From the NCBI RefSeq assembly GCF_001435095.1, contig NZ_AZFC01000012.1, forward strand, positions 112,985 through 176,984: 64,000 bases of DNA. Direction: 5' to 3'. Shown in pieces: positions 35,072-43,632 of the stretch. The stretch is from Levilactobacillus spicheri DSM 15429. Lineage in GTDB: Bacteria > Bacillota > Bacilli > Lactobacillales > Lactobacillaceae. The notes under the pieces were generated by a model. The model had not been told where the DNA came from. It saw nothing but the letters and a program-made list of their open reading frames with translations, and did not search any database. Position numbers and translations under genes: made by a program. Within the stretch, counting starts at the first letter, position 1. The number at the start of each line of letters is the position of its first letter.

Positions 35072-36674
35072 AACTAGCCGTCCGGTTAGCCAAGGGGGGC
35101 CAGGCCGACTGGCTGACGGTAGGGGGCGCTATTTCTGTATCATTGGGAACCAACCGCTTACGTTGTCACAATCCTCTCGCGTAAAAATAGGGGGCTCCAC
35201 GCTGTTTGTCTGAGGGACGTTCCTCTCACAAGGGCATAAAAAGGGCGGGGGATATGCAAGGGTGACGAAAATGATTGGGGGAGGTTGGTAACGTCTGTGA
35301 CCATGACGAAAAAATGGACATCAGGTAGTTCACACTCATAAAAAATATGATTCAAGGGACTCGTTGCATGTCCCCAATGCAAGTTACTTTCCTCGGACTA
35401 TTTTTTCAAACAAAGCTCCTGTCTATTTTTCGATACTAGTATCTTTAAAATCCACATTTTAATGAAAGTAGTCTTCGAACATTTTCTATCTTTTTTACAG
35501 GCGACCTCAATTATTGAATGAGACTTGGTCCACCAACTATCTCAAAAACAGAAATAATCAACGACAATGCCGTAATCAAAGCACCATTATTGGTAATTTA
35601 ACCGTCTTAGTGGCGTGTTTTAGACGCCAGCAAGTCATTTATTTATACGGCTGCTGCCACCAACAGGCTATCGATCTGATAACGCTCAGCAATTGTCTTG
35701 GTACTAACTTACTGAGCGTTACGCGGCGTGCTAGCACGCGGTCATATGCCGGCAGCAAACGTCAGCATGAACACACGCGCTTCGTCACTAACCAATCAGC
35801 CGCGTCCAGCAGCTAGTCAGCCAATTGGCCGGCCAAACACGTAACCAATTCAAGCGGTCATAATGACTAGTCGATTCACCCAAATGGACGTTGATTCTGA
35901 CGACACGTTCGCACGTTCGATGGGTAGTTCTACGTCTAAATGTGCTCAGCAACGCCTAGGATTTTGGCAACTTTGCCATTAGTCAGGCCGCATACGTCCA
36001 GTCGGTGAGTTGCTGACACGTTTAGCCTTAGTGGTCGGTTTGCCGTTGCGGCTGAGTATCCGTCCGTCAGAAAATTTCCGTCGGACGTAAGCTGTGTGTC
36101 CTGAAGAAAAGTCAGCATCAGCAACGTCACTCTAAAATAAAAAAATGCACGCTATATTAAGAAGAGGGCCGGCCCTAAATGTGGCCCAAATAAACTTTCT
36201 TTTTCTACTTTACATAATATATATTATCGAAAGTAGGCCATTCAACAAAAAAGCCCCCCGTAAGCTGCTGCATTTCTGCCGCTGATCATCTTTTCAGCAT
36301 TCCGTTAAGTTACCGGCCAACTACCCACGTTTAACAACTGCCGACCAACTCGTCGTCAATTTTTTAGTCCCAGTCATGCGACACTCATCCGTCAGCCACA
36401 CACGTCAGCATACCCAGCGGTCATTAGCCAGTTTTCGTTGGCGGTTTATCCATGGCGAATCTGATACACGGGTTGCCACCATCGGTTGATCAGCTCCGTC
36501 ATCACCAACTTATCCAAGTTAGATATTCCATTAACGACACACTAATTTAGCCTTAAATTTGCTCAACTCCCAGGATTCGGCCACAGACACGGCCTTATGA
36601 GGCTCCTATAATGAAATTTGAAATGGTTAAGTCAATTAACCACCAATTCAGCATTCACTAAGGAGATCGATGAC
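35072..36674. other. Gene-free terminus region flanking dif
   Basis: About 1.6 kb without a convincing gene. Short open frames here (for example 35514-35816 and 35936-36130 -) lack ribosome sites and family signatures. It holds a dif site (36207-36234), the perfect palindrome GCGTGCTAGCACGC (35726-35739), a hairpin AACGCTCAG/CTGAGCGTT (35681-35720), and repeated words GTCAGCAT (35761, 36111, 36404) and GCGGTCAT (35738, 35854, 36417). Confidence 0.7.
36207..36234 (-). other. dif: dif chromosome-dimer resolution site
   Basis: Read on the - strand this 28-bp site is ACTTTCGATAA, then TATATA, then TTATGTAAAGT. It agrees with the Firmicutes dif consensus as I remember it at 26 of 28 positions and with Bacillus subtilis dif at 24 of 28. 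The left arm would bind XerC and the right arm XerD, with strand exchange at the central six bases. Its place in a gene-free region where gene orientation switches from mostly + to mostly - supports it as the real terminus site. Confidence 0.85.
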
Positions 36675-37520
36675 ATGTCGTCCAAACGACTATTCCAATT
36701 CGTCACGTTATGTGCGCTCGCGTTCACGGCCGTCGGTGCCGGAACCACCGCGCAAGCCACCACCAAGCATCATCGCGCCGCAACGGTTTATTCACAGCGC
36801 AACTGGTACCCCCGGACCCGGGTCAAGGTAACCAAAGGCACCCTCTACGCCAGCACAACGCTCACCAAGAAACGGGCGCAGCTCAGCCAGGCCAAGTACC
36901 GCAAGCTGACCTACCTGACCGGGACCCAGTACAGCCTCAAGAAAGCTAACGGTAAGAAGGCCCGTTACAATTACATCGTCTCCACCAACGGCAAGGTCAA
37001 AGGCTACGTCTGGTACGGCTATTTGCACGCGGCCAAGAAGACCGCTAAGCGCACCCAGGCCACGGCTCCCAAGCCGGCCGCCACACTGACGGTCAGCGCG
37101 TACCGGGCCGAATTTCTCAAGGACCTGAACGCCGAGCGGGCCCAACGCCACCTAGCCCCCTTAACGGAAGACAGCCGCTACGACCAGATCGCCCAGCAGC
37201 GCTCACAACAACTGCTGACGAACTTTGACCACAGTGACGCGACCAGCGACTTCATTGCCGCCGACCTGTTTGCCCAGCAAGGCGTTCCCGGCCTTTACGG
37301 TGAGTGCATCTCCATGGATTATCTGGACGACGATCAGGCCAATCCGAACCAAAACGTTGCCGATAAGAACATCTACAGCTATATCTACGACGATGCCGAC
37401 TCCGACTGGGGCCACCGCGACATCCTGTTAGACGCCACCACGACCACCATCGGCATCGGTGCCACCCAAAAGCCCGGTTCCGAGTACGTTTACGGCGCCA
37501 TCAACACGGGGCGCGCGTAA
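36675..37520 (+). CDS. Secreted CAP-domain protein
   Basis: A 281-residue exported protein. A signal peptide covers residues 1-28 ('LFQFVTLCALAFTAVGAG', cut after TAQA). Residues 30-125 form an SH3/SLAP-like wall-binding segment rich in Lys/Arg ('WYPRTRVKVTKGTLYAS'). Residues 135-281 are a CAP (CRISP/SCP) domain with 'FLKDLNAERAQRHLAPLT', 'FDHSD' and 'HRDILLDATTTTIGIGA'. ATG 36675 is set by AGGAGAT; upstream in-frame ATGs lack a site. Surface role unknown. A terminator follows. Confidence 0.87.
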   Translation: MSSKRLFQFVTLCALAFTAVGAGTTAQATTKHHRAATVYSQRNWYPRTRVKVTKGTLYASTTLTKKRAQLSQAKYRKLTYLTGTQYSLKKANGKKARYNYIVSTNGKVKGYVWYGYLHAAKKTAKRTQATAPKPAATLTVSAYRAEFLKDLNAERAQRHLAPLTEDSRYDQIAQQRSQQLLTNFDHSDATSDFIAADLFAQQGVPGLYGECISMDYLDDDQANPNQNVADKNIYSYIYDDADSDWGHRDILLDATTTTIGIGATQKPGSEYVYGAINTGRA

Positions 37521-37542
37521 TCTTGGCACATCCCCATACCAT

Positions 37543-37587
37543 AAAAGGCACCGCAATCCCCCGTATTCAGGGATTTCGGTGCCTTTT
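37543..37587. terminator. Terminator after CAP gene, convergent with Nudix
   Basis: AAAAGGCACCGCAATCCC pairs with GGGATTTCGGTGCCTTTT across a nine-base loop, with one mismatch. Confidence 0.92.
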
Positions 37588-37593
37588 AGCGTT

Positions 37594-38046
37594 TCAGCGG
37601 GCCTGGATCGAGAGGTCGACCAGGCGTAAAACCTCTTGGGTTAAGGGCGTCAACGTCCCCGGCAAGCGCTTCAAACGAAAGAACTGGTGCTCTAACGGAT
37701 GACTATCGGCGAAGACGTGCGCGTGGACCCGGCCCATCCGGAAAACCACGGTCACGGCATCGACCTGGTCCCCGTTGGCATACTGGCACTGCATCCCCTG
37801 GCCACTGACCACCGCCAACAGTTCCGGTCGGTTGCCGACCAGGTTGGTCTCCTCGTACAGCTCCCGGACGGCCGTTTCCATTACCGACTCGTTGAGCTCC
37901 TTGGAACCGGCCGGTAACCCCCAGGTATGCTGGTCACGGCGGACCAACAGGATGCGCTGCTGCCGGTCAACCACCACGGCCGCTCCTTCGACGACCACGA
38001 GGGGCCGATTGCCGACCGTTTCCCGTAACCGTGTCACATATCCCAT
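37594..38046 (-). CDS. Nudix hydrolase, copy 1
   Basis: A 150-residue Nudix hydrolase. The Nudix box starts at 'GSKELNESVMETAVRELYEE' and ends TNLV: the usual glycine before the final aliphatic residue is Asn. The opening 'MGYVTRLRETVGNRPLVVV' and the box are shared with the neighbour at 38133, so the two arose by tandem duplication. Likely substrates are nucleoside diphosphate derivatives, not identifiable by sequence. Confidence 0.9.
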   Translation of the reverse strand: MGYVTRLRETVGNRPLVVVEGAAVVVDRQQRILLVRRDQHTWGLPAGSKELNESVMETAVRELYEETNLVGNRPELLAVVSGQGMQCQYANGDQVDAVTVVFRMGRVHAHVFADSHPLEHQFFRLKRLPGTLTPLTQEVLRLVDLSIQAR

Positions 38047-38132
38047 GACGCTTTCCCCCTTTTATTCACCAGCTCGGTCGTTATTCGGTCAAAAATGGCC
38101 ACTAGCTGGGTAGTGACCATTCCATAAATTTA

Positions 38133-38564
38133 TCATGTCAAATGCTGCAAAATTCGTTGGGTAATCGGGGTCAGGTCCCTTGGGAGCGCGTCTAGATCGA
38201 AGAACCGACTCTCCTGGGTCTCCGAACTGCCCTGCGGCGTCCCCGTAGCGCGTAATCGATACACCACGGTCACGGAATCGATCTGGTCACCGTTGGGGTA
38301 CGTATACTGCATCCCCGCACCGCTGACGACCGTGACCAGCTTGGGCTGGGTCCCCGCTAAGCCGGTCTCTTCTTGCAGCTCCCGGATTGCCGTCGTCGCG
38401 ACTGATTCGTTGAGTTCTTTAGAGCCCGCGGGCAACCCCCACAGGTGATTGTCTCGCCGATGGACCAATAGTAACTGTCCGGCCCGTAAGACAACGGCCG
38501 CTGCTCCCACCACGACCAGGGGCTGAGACCCCACCGTTTGTCGTAACCGTGTGACGTAACCCAT
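38133..38564 (-). CDS. Nudix hydrolase, copy 2
   Basis: A 143-residue Nudix hydrolase with an intact box (GSKELNESVATTAIRELQEE then TGL). About half its residues match copy 1, including 'MGYVTRLR', 'WGLPAGSKELNES' and 'VVSGxGMQ'. It lies upstream of copy 1 on the same strand with an 86-base gap and downstream of msrA. Probable house-cleaning pyrophosphohydrolase. Confidence 0.92.
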   Translation of the reverse strand: MGYVTRLRQTVGSQPLVVVGAAAVVLRAGQLLLVHRRDNHLWGLPAGSKELNESVATTAIRELQEETGLAGTQPKLVTVVSGAGMQYTYPNGDQIDSVTVVYRLRATGTPQGSSETQESRFFDLDALPRDLTPITQRILQHLT

Positions 38565-38605
38565 TTCTCTTCACCATCCTTGGCTCCGAGTATAGCAAAC
38601 GCCGG

Positions 38606-39130
38606 TTAATCTGACCAGTGCTGCGCAATAAAGGCACTGCGTCCGCCCATTTCTTCGATTTGATAGCGGAAGGGATTGCGCCGGTAGAAGTCCTGGTGCG
38701 CCTCTTCCGCCGGGTAAAACGGTTGGGCGTCCTCAATTTGCGTCACGATGGGCGCGTCAAACTGGCCACTCGCCGCTAACCGGTCCTTCGAGGTGGTCGC
38801 GATGCGCCGTTGCTCGGGCCCGTTCACGTAAATGACCGGGCGGTAACTGTCGCCCCGGTCCTGGAACTGGCCGCCGGCGTCGGTCGGATCCGTTTGGTGC
38901 CAATAGATCTCGACTAATTGGGCGTAGCTGATGACGGCCGGATCGAAGGTGATCTGGACGGCCTCGGTGTGCCCCGTGGTATGGCTCGCGACCTCGGCGT
39001 AGGTCGGGTTGACCGTGTGCCCCCCGGTATAGCCCGACACGACCGAGACGATTCCCGGTTGCGTGTCGAAGGGCTGGACCATGCACCAGAAACAGCCGCC
39101 AGCAAAGATGGCGGTCTCCGTCTTAGGCAT
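38606..39130 (-). CDS. msrA: Peptide-methionine (S)-S-oxide reductase MsrA
   Basis: A 174-residue MsrA that reduces the S-epimer of methionine sulfoxide with thioredoxin. The active-site motif GCFWC is at residues 12-16 with Cys13 as nucleophile. '[16 protein letters not shown]' and '[12 protein letters not shown]' are further family blocks. ATG 39130 overlaps the msrB end by eight bases; the longer frame to 39259 only reads through msrB. It forms a repair operon with msrB. Confidence 0.96.
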   Translation of the reverse strand: MPKTETAIFAGGCFWCMVQPFDTQPGIVSVVSGYTGGHTVNPTYAEVASHTTGHTEAVQITFDPAVISYAQLVEIYWHQTDPTDAGGQFQDRGDSYRPVIYVNGPEQRRIATTSKDRLAASGQFDAPIVTQIEDAQPFYPAEEAHQDFYRRNPFRYQIEEMGGRSAFIAQHWSD

Positions 39131-39581
39131 GGGCGTCACCCCCCTGGACCAGGGCCTTGAATTCCCCGTAACCGGCCGCATCGAGGTCCGCCAAGGGAAT
39201 AAACTTGAGCGCAGCCGAGTTGATGCAGTAGCGCAAGCCACCACGGTCACGGGGACCATCGGTAAAGACGTGCCCCAGGTGCGACTGGGCGTCCTTGCTC
39301 AGCACCTCCTGCCGGACCATGCCGAACGACTGGTCCGTGTGTTCGACCACGCTAGCGGGATCGATGGGTTGGCTAAAGGCCGGCCAGCCACAGCCGGAGT
39401 CGTACTTATCCGTCGAACTAAAGAGTGGCTTGCCACTGACCACGTCGACGTAGATGCCGGGTTCAAAAAATTGATCATACTGGCCGGTAAAGGCCGGTTC
39501 GGTCGCCGCGTGCTGGGTGACGGCAAATTCCTCGGGCGTTAACCGCTGCTTGAGGTCTTCTTGTGATTCTGATTGACTCAT
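39123..39581 (-). CDS. msrB: Peptide-methionine (R)-S-oxide reductase MsrB
   Basis: A 152-residue MsrB that repairs the R-epimer. The catalytic Cys119 sits in 'RYCINSAAL'; Cys64 in 'SGCGWPAF' is the likely resolving cysteine. The two CxxC zinc pairs found in many MsrB proteins are absent. '[10 protein letters not shown]' provides the conserved His residues. It is first in the msrB-msrA unit; a small dyad at 39598-39613 lies in its upstream region. Confidence 0.96.
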   Translation of the reverse strand: MSQSESQEDLKQRLTPEEFAVTQHAATEPAFTGQYDQFFEPGIYVDVVSGKPLFSSTDKYDSGCGWPAFSQPIDPASVVEHTDQSFGMVRQEVLSKDAQSHLGHVFTDGPRDRGGLRYCINSAALKFIPLADLDAAGYGEFKALVQGGDAHA

Positions 39582-39597
39582 GCAAACCCCTCCTAAT

Positions 39598-39613
39598 CAA
39601 TTGTACACAATTG
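39598..39613. promoter_or_regulatory. Dyad upstream of msrB
   Basis: CAATTGT-AC-ACAATTG is a perfect 7-bp inverted repeat 17 bases upstream of the msrB start. It is a candidate operator of unknown regulator. Confidence 0.4.
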
Positions 39614-39738
39614 TTTTGCTACAATTACTATTCTACTGAATTCGGCCGGGATGGCAAGCAAGTGGCTCACTTTTTCCGAAAAAGTTTTTCTCTGGCAAAC
39701 GGCGGTCTACGGGGGGTTATCGGGGCTGGCAGGATTAT

Positions 39739-39794
39739 TTGTTGACGATTATGATAAACATTTTGTTGACAGATTCGATAAACGTCTTTAAACT
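39739..39794 (+). promoter_or_regulatory. Promoter with two 21-bp direct repeats
   Basis: TTGTTGAC...GATAAAC occurs at 39739-39759 and again at 39763-39783, period 24. The second copy contains the -35 TTGACA (39766-39771), followed by 17 bases and TAAACT (39789-39794). This is an excellent promoter whose -35 is covered by a repeated, operator-like word. Confidence 0.7.
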
Positions 39795-39824
39795 AGGGCC
39801 ATTGAGTCGAAGGAGGATGCATCC

Positions 39825-40562
39825 ATGGATCTTAATCAGCTAACCTTAACGGACCTCAAGCGCGGGTGGTCGCAGACGGCCACGGCCATTCAGTGTAACT
39901 ACTGTGACACTCAGTGGCCCCGGGAAACGGCGCCCGCGGTCATGGCCCAGCACATTCAAACCGTTCACGGCGGGGCCCTGCAGGCCCTGATTCACCTGGA
40001 CAGCCGGTATAACACCCTGACGGCTAAGCAGCAAGGCCTGCTGACCGCCTTTGCCACCGGTATCAAGGACCGTGACCTGGCGAATCAGACCGGCGTCAGT
40101 GCCGCCACCATTCGTCACCAAAAGTTCACCTTCCGGGAGAAGGCCAAGCAGGCCAAGTTGTATCTTGCAACCTACCAGGCGGCCTTTGCCCAGGAGGACC
40201 CGCACGAACGTCTGTTGGACGTGCCCCAGCATCCCCAGGACCCCGATGACCGGTGGCTGATCACCGAGGACGAGGCCGCCAAGACCCTTCAACGGTACTT
40301 CGACTTTACCACGGAGCCGCCGACCCTGATTCGCTGGCCCAAGAAACAAAAGGCGGTCATCGTGATCCTGACCCGCATCATCGCGGAGATCCCCCTGAAC
40401 CACCACTTTACCGAACCCGAGATCAACGCCTACCTGCGCCCCATCTACTTCGATTATACGATGGTGCGCCGCTTCTTGATCGAATACCACTTTTTGCAAC
40501 GCACCCCGGACGGGACCGCTTATTGGCGGACCGTTCCCACACAAGAACGAAAGGACGTTTAA
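39825..40562 (+). CDS. HTH regulator with C-terminal DUF2087 domain
   Basis: A 245-residue protein. 'IQCNYCDTQWP' (residues 22-32) followed by 'HIQTVHGG' gives a small zinc-finger-like CxxC...HxxxxH. Residues 65-105 ('LTAKQQGLLTAFATGIKDRD' then 'TGVSAATIRHQKF') form a LuxR/sigma-like HTH. Residues 165-240 are a DUF2087 domain ('IPLNHHFTEPEINAYLRPIY'). AGGAGG lies eight bases before ATG 39825. It heads an operon with a second DUF2087 protein, a GIY-YIG-like protein and a CAT-like enzyme, and may bind the direct repeats upstream. Confidence 0.87.
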   Translation: MDLNQLTLTDLKRGWSQTATAIQCNYCDTQWPRETAPAVMAQHIQTVHGGALQALIHLDSRYNTLTAKQQGLLTAFATGIKDRDLANQTGVSAATIRHQKFTFREKAKQAKLYLATYQAAFAQEDPHERLLDVPQHPQDPDDRWLITEDEAAKTLQRYFDFTTEPPTLIRWPKKQKAVIVILTRIIAEIPLNHHFTEPEINAYLRPIYFDYTMVRRFLIEYHFLQRTPDGTAYWRTVPTQERKDV

Positions 40563-40566
40563 CACC

Positions 40567-40806
40567 ATGCCTCCCTTACACCTGACCCGTTTACCCAAGA
40601 AACAACAGCGGCTGCGCCAAACGCTCGAACGCGTGAGCCAGACCATCCCGGCCGACCGACGCTTCACCGAGCCCGAGATCAACGCTTACCTGCGTCCCAT
40701 CTACGCTGATTACGCCCTGTTACGGCGTGAACTCATCGATTACCAATTTCTCGCCCGGACCGCCGATGGCACGGCCTACTGGCGTACTCCCGAAAGGACG
40801 GCCTAA
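40567..40806 (+). CDS. Stand-alone DUF2087 protein
   Basis: A 79-residue protein made only of the DUF2087 domain. 'TIPADRRFTEPEINAYLRPI' and 'RTADGTAYWRT' repeat the end of the preceding protein, so it is an in-operon duplicate of that domain. It starts four bases after the previous stop, with AAAGGA about 13 bases upstream. Its role may be to compete with or modulate the larger regulator, which is inference. Confidence 0.85.
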   Translation: MPPLHLTRLPKKQQRLRQTLERVSQTIPADRRFTEPEINAYLRPIYADYALLRRELIDYQFLARTADGTAYWRTPERTA

Positions 40807-40810
40807 GACC

Positions 40811-41209
40811 ATGAATTCCCAACAAAAACAACGCCTCAAGGCGGCCTATAAGTTTGCCCCGACCTACTACGGGGTCATTCAAATCGAAAACACGCGCAAT
40901 CATAAGATCTTCATCGATACCGTTGCGAACCTTCATAACCGCTGGGGGTATTACCAGCTCAACCTCAACCAGAATTTCTACCACGGAACGCCGCTCCAGG
41001 CCGACTGGCTGAAAGACGGTGCCGCGGCCTTTACCTACACGGTCCTGTGGAAGGCGGACGCGGCCGACGTTGTGAACATGCGGCAGACCTTAAAGACGTT
41101 ACAAGACAAGTGGCTCCGGCGGCTCACGCCCTTTGGGGACCGGGGCTATAATCACCGGCCCCGGCGCTGGGACTATGACCAGCCCGACTCGGAGGTGGCC
41201 CATGACTGA
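40811..41209 (+). CDS. GIY-YIG-like nuclease-family protein
   Basis: A 132-residue protein whose N-terminus, 'LKAAYKFAPTYYGVIQIENT', matches small Firmicute proteins annotated as GIY-YIG nuclease family, usually found beside DUF2087 regulators. The canonical GIY...YIG pair is not preserved, so nuclease activity is doubtful. ATG 40811 is used; the frame from 40727 lies within the DUF2087 gene. Its end overlaps the next start by eight bases. Confidence 0.75.
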   Translation: MNSQQKQRLKAAYKFAPTYYGVIQIENTRNHKIFIDTVANLHNRWGYYQLNLNQNFYHGTPLQADWLKDGAAAFTYTVLWKADAADVVNMRQTLKTLQDKWLRRLTPFGDRGYNHRPRRWDYDQPDSEVAHD

Positions 41210-41867
41210 CATCGACCGCACCTTTACCCCGATCGACCAGACGACCTGGCCGCGGCGCGAGGTCTTTTACTACTTTACCAAGCTGATGCCGACCGGCTTC
41301 TCACTGACGGTCGACCTCGACATCACCGCGATCCTGCAATGGACCCGGGCCCACCACGTGTCCTTCAACGCCAGCTACCTCTACCTGGTCAGCCGGATCC
41401 TGACCCAGCATCCCGAAATGCGCATCGGTCGGTTGAACGACCAGCTGGGGACCTTCGACGTGTTACATCCCTCCTACACGGTCTTACACGCCGACCACAC
41501 CATGGCCAACCTCTGGACGGCCTACGACCCCGACTTCACCGTCTTTCATCAACGCTACCAAGACGACCTGGCCCAGTATGGGGACCAAGCGCAGCTGATG
41601 CCCAAACCACCGCTGTCACCAAACCTGTTCACGATTGGCAGCCTGCCGTGGGTCCACTTCACCAACTACACGCCCCTGCCCCTGACGTCCCTGAACACGT
41701 TCTTTCCCATCTTCCAGGCGGGTAAGTTCGCCCAGGACGCCCAGGGCGCCTGGCAACTCCCGTTATCAATCACCATCCACCATGCCGTTGCCGACGGGTA
41801 TCACGTGAGTGCCCTGTTCAACGACCTGCAAGCCGCCTTTACGCAACCGGACGTTTACCTGAGTTAA
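41202..41867 (+). CDS. Chloramphenicol-acetyltransferase-like enzyme
   Basis: A 221-residue CatA-fold acyltransferase. The catalytic motif HHAVADGYHV at about residues 194-203 corresponds to HHxxxDGxH with the active His. 'FNASYLYLVSRIL' and 'SLPWVHFTNYTPL' are other family blocks. It should transfer acetyl from acetyl-CoA, but whether chloramphenicol is the substrate cannot be told; many housekeeping homologues do not confer resistance. GGAGG six bases upstream sets ATG 41202. It closes the DUF2087 operon. Confidence 0.9.
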   Translation: MTDIDRTFTPIDQTTWPRREVFYYFTKLMPTGFSLTVDLDITAILQWTRAHHVSFNASYLYLVSRILTQHPEMRIGRLNDQLGTFDVLHPSYTVLHADHTMANLWTAYDPDFTVFHQRYQDDLAQYGDQAQLMPKPPLSPNLFTIGSLPWVHFTNYTPLPLTSLNTFFPIFQAGKFAQDAQGAWQLPLSITIHHAVADGYHVSALFNDLQAAFTQPDVYLS

Positions 41868-41872
41868 CGCAA

Positions 41873-41918
41873 ACAAGCCCCTCACGGAAGTCTTCGCTGA
41901 TTTCCGTGAGGGGCTTGT
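41873..41918. terminator. Terminator after CAT-like gene
   Basis: ACAAGCCCCTCACGGAA pairs exactly with TTCCGTGAGGGGCTTGT across a 12-base loop, between convergent genes. The following T-run is weak. Confidence 0.85.
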
Positions 41919-41940
41919 CGTCTTCACCTTAAAATCGCGT

Positions 41941-42516
41941 TTAGCTGGTCTCGCCGGCGGGAGTCGTATACCGCTGCTTGACCCCGGCAATGTCTACCTT
42001 TTGAATCCCTTCCGAGCGATTCCGGTAATACATGACGCTGTGCTTCGAGGGGTTATGGTTCAACCCCATGGCGTGGCCCAGTTCGTGCTCGGCCACGTGG
42101 GTCGCATCCGACCGCGAGTAATCGTATTCCTTCATCAAAGACGGGTTCAGCGAGCAAACCTCGGCGATAAACTCATTGTGCCGAGCCCAGTAATTCGTCA
42201 TGCCCACGTCATCGCCCATCGCCGCGGCCTGCTTCGCCGTATCGGTCGACAGGTCGATCTGCGCACTTTGCGCGTGCCCGAGCTTGAACTTAAAGACACC
42301 GGTCGCGTTCCAGGCCCGAATCGCCTTTTGCCAGATCTGCCGGTAGTACGTGGACTTCGTCGTGATGGCGTAGGTCGCATGCGCGTGGGCGAACCGTTGG
42401 GGCCCAAACGGCGTCATCGAAGCAGCCGCCGCGGTCCCCGTCACCGCTTGACTGCAGAAAATCCCCAACGTTAACACACAAACCAATGCTTGATGTACCC
42501 AGACTCTTCGTCGCAT
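41941..42516 (-). CDS. Secreted matrixin-like zinc metalloprotease
   Basis: A 191-residue exported protease. The signal peptide spans residues 1-32 ('ALVCVLTLGIFCSQAV' core, cut after TAAAA). The zinc motif HELGHAMGLNH near residue 142-152 is the metzincin HExxHxxGxxH, and 'HSVMYYRN' about ten residues later is the Met-turn. The catalytic domain of about 150 residues matches the short lactobacillar matrixin-family proteins. Substrate unknown. It stands alone between a convergent operon and ppaC. Confidence 0.9.
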   Translation of the reverse strand: MRRRVWVHQALVCVLTLGIFCSQAVTGTAAAASMTPFGPQRFAHAHATYAITTKSTYYRQIWQKAIRAWNATGVFKFKLGHAQSAQIDLSTDTAKQAAAMGDDVGMTNYWARHNEFIAEVCSLNPSLMKEYDYSRSDATHVAEHELGHAMGLNHNPSKHSVMYYRNRSEGIQKVDIAGVKQRYTTPAGETS

Positions 42517-42596
42517 GGCAACTCCCCCTTGTTACCGGGGAGGCCTCCAGTGGCTACCATCGCCATCATTGTAGCACCCCCGCGCCACAGCCGACG

Positions 42597-42634
42597 AAAA
42601 AAGCCTCCACCGACCCCATCAGGGTGGTGAAGAC
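42597..42634 (-). terminator. Terminator after ppaC
   Basis: Read on the - strand, CTTCACCACC pairs with GGTGGAGGC-type sequence, followed by TTTTTT, 30-70 bases beyond the ppaC stop. Confidence 0.75.
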
Positions 42635-42667
42635 TTTCGGTGCGTTAATTAAGTTAAAGGACTGCGG

Positions 42668-43597
42668 TTAGCCTTCGAAAGCGTCGGTCAATGGTGGCAC
42701 CACTTGCTTCTTCCGGGAAACGACCCCTGGCAAGCTGGCGCGGTTGTTGGCCAACTTCACGTTAAAGGCCTTTTCGACCACGTCCTGGCTATCGCCGGTC
42801 ACGATCAGTTCGGAATCGCTGGTCAAAACGTTGGTGGCTAACGTCAGGAACAGGTCGTAGCCGTCCGCCGCGTTTTCGGCAGCCATTTCCTTTTCCAAGC
42901 CCGCTTGGCGGTCGATGACTTCGCTCAGGTCAACCGTGTTGATCTGACCAATGCGCACGCTCTTGCCCGCCATGTCGAAGGACTTGGCGTCGCCGTCGAT
43001 CAGTTCCTTGTCGCTCTTAGCGGCCAAGTTGGTGCCGGCCTTCAGCATCGCGACCCCGTAGCTTTGCACGTCGATGTCGGCGATTTCCGCTAATTCCCGC
43101 ACGGCTTCGCGGTCAACATCGGTCGTGGTTGGGGACTTCAGCAGTAACGTGTCGGAAATGATGGCGGATAACATCAAGCCCGCCAACTTCGCAGGGATCT
43201 CGATCTTGGCTTCGTTGAACATTTCCGTCAAGATGGTACTGGTACAGCCGACGGGTTCGGCCCGGTAGAACAGGGGTGCGGCCGTTTCGAAGTTGCCGAT
43301 CTTGTGGTGATCGATCACGGCATCGATGGTGACCTGGTCCCGGTCAGCGACACTTTGTTGGGCTTCGTTGTGGTCGACCAACATCACGTGGTCGGTCTCG
43401 TTGGCCACCGTCTTAACGACCCGGGGAGCCGGTTCGTCGAAGTGGTTCAAGACAAAGTTGGTTTCCATGTTGGGTTCGCCCAAGGCCACGGCCTCAGCGT
43501 CGACACCCTTTTGGCTTTGGAAGTAGGCGAAGGCCTTGGCAGCGACGATGGCGTCGGTGTCGGGGTTTTGGTGACCGAAAATCAATACTTTACTCAT
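42668..43597 (-). CDS. ppaC: Manganese-dependent inorganic pyrophosphatase
   Basis: A 309-residue family II pyrophosphatase of the DHH superfamily, which hydrolyses PPi to phosphate to drive biosynthesis. Metal ligands are His9, Asp13 and Asp15 ('[11 protein letters not shown]'), Asp in 'MLVDHNE' and 'VIDHHKIG' (DHH box). The C-terminal DHHA2 domain ends with '[17 protein letters not shown]' and its SRKKQ substrate loop. Normal length, cytoplasmic, core gene. Confidence 0.98.
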   Translation of the reverse strand: MSKVLIFGHQNPDTDAIVAAKAFAYFQSQKGVDAEAVALGEPNMETNFVLNHFDEPAPRVVKTVANETDHVMLVDHNEAQQSVADRDQVTIDAVIDHHKIGNFETAAPLFYRAEPVGCTSTILTEMFNEAKIEIPAKLAGLMLSAIISDTLLLKSPTTTDVDREAVRELAEIADIDVQSYGVAMLKAGTNLAAKSDKELIDGDAKSFDMAGKSVRIGQINTVDLSEVIDRQAGLEKEMAAENAADGYDLFLTLATNVLTSDSELIVTGDSQDVVEKAFNVKLANNRASLPGVVSRKKQVVPPLTDAFEG

Positions 43598-43632
43598 TGG
43601 TAAAACTCCTTTAACAACTAGTTTTTTAAAAC

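Noticed and set aside
35158..35382. A 74-codon - strand frame
   Set aside because: No ribosome site or family signature; gene-free region.
35514..35816. A 100-codon + strand frame in the dif-flanking region
   Set aside because: No ribosome site, composition unlike host proteins, no recognisable domain.
39671..39700. TTTTTCCGAAAAA resembling the left arm of the streptococcal difSL site
   Set aside because: Only one arm agrees; the second half does not, and a far better XerC/XerD-type dif exists at 36207-36234.
39846..40682. A 278-codon - strand frame across the DUF2087 regulator
   Set aside because: Shadow of a well-supported gene with strong ribosome site and known domain.
41202..41867. 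Chloramphenicol resistance determinant
   Set aside because: The CAT fold and HHxxxDG motif are present, but this alone does not show chloramphenicol as substrate, so only a CAT-like label is given.
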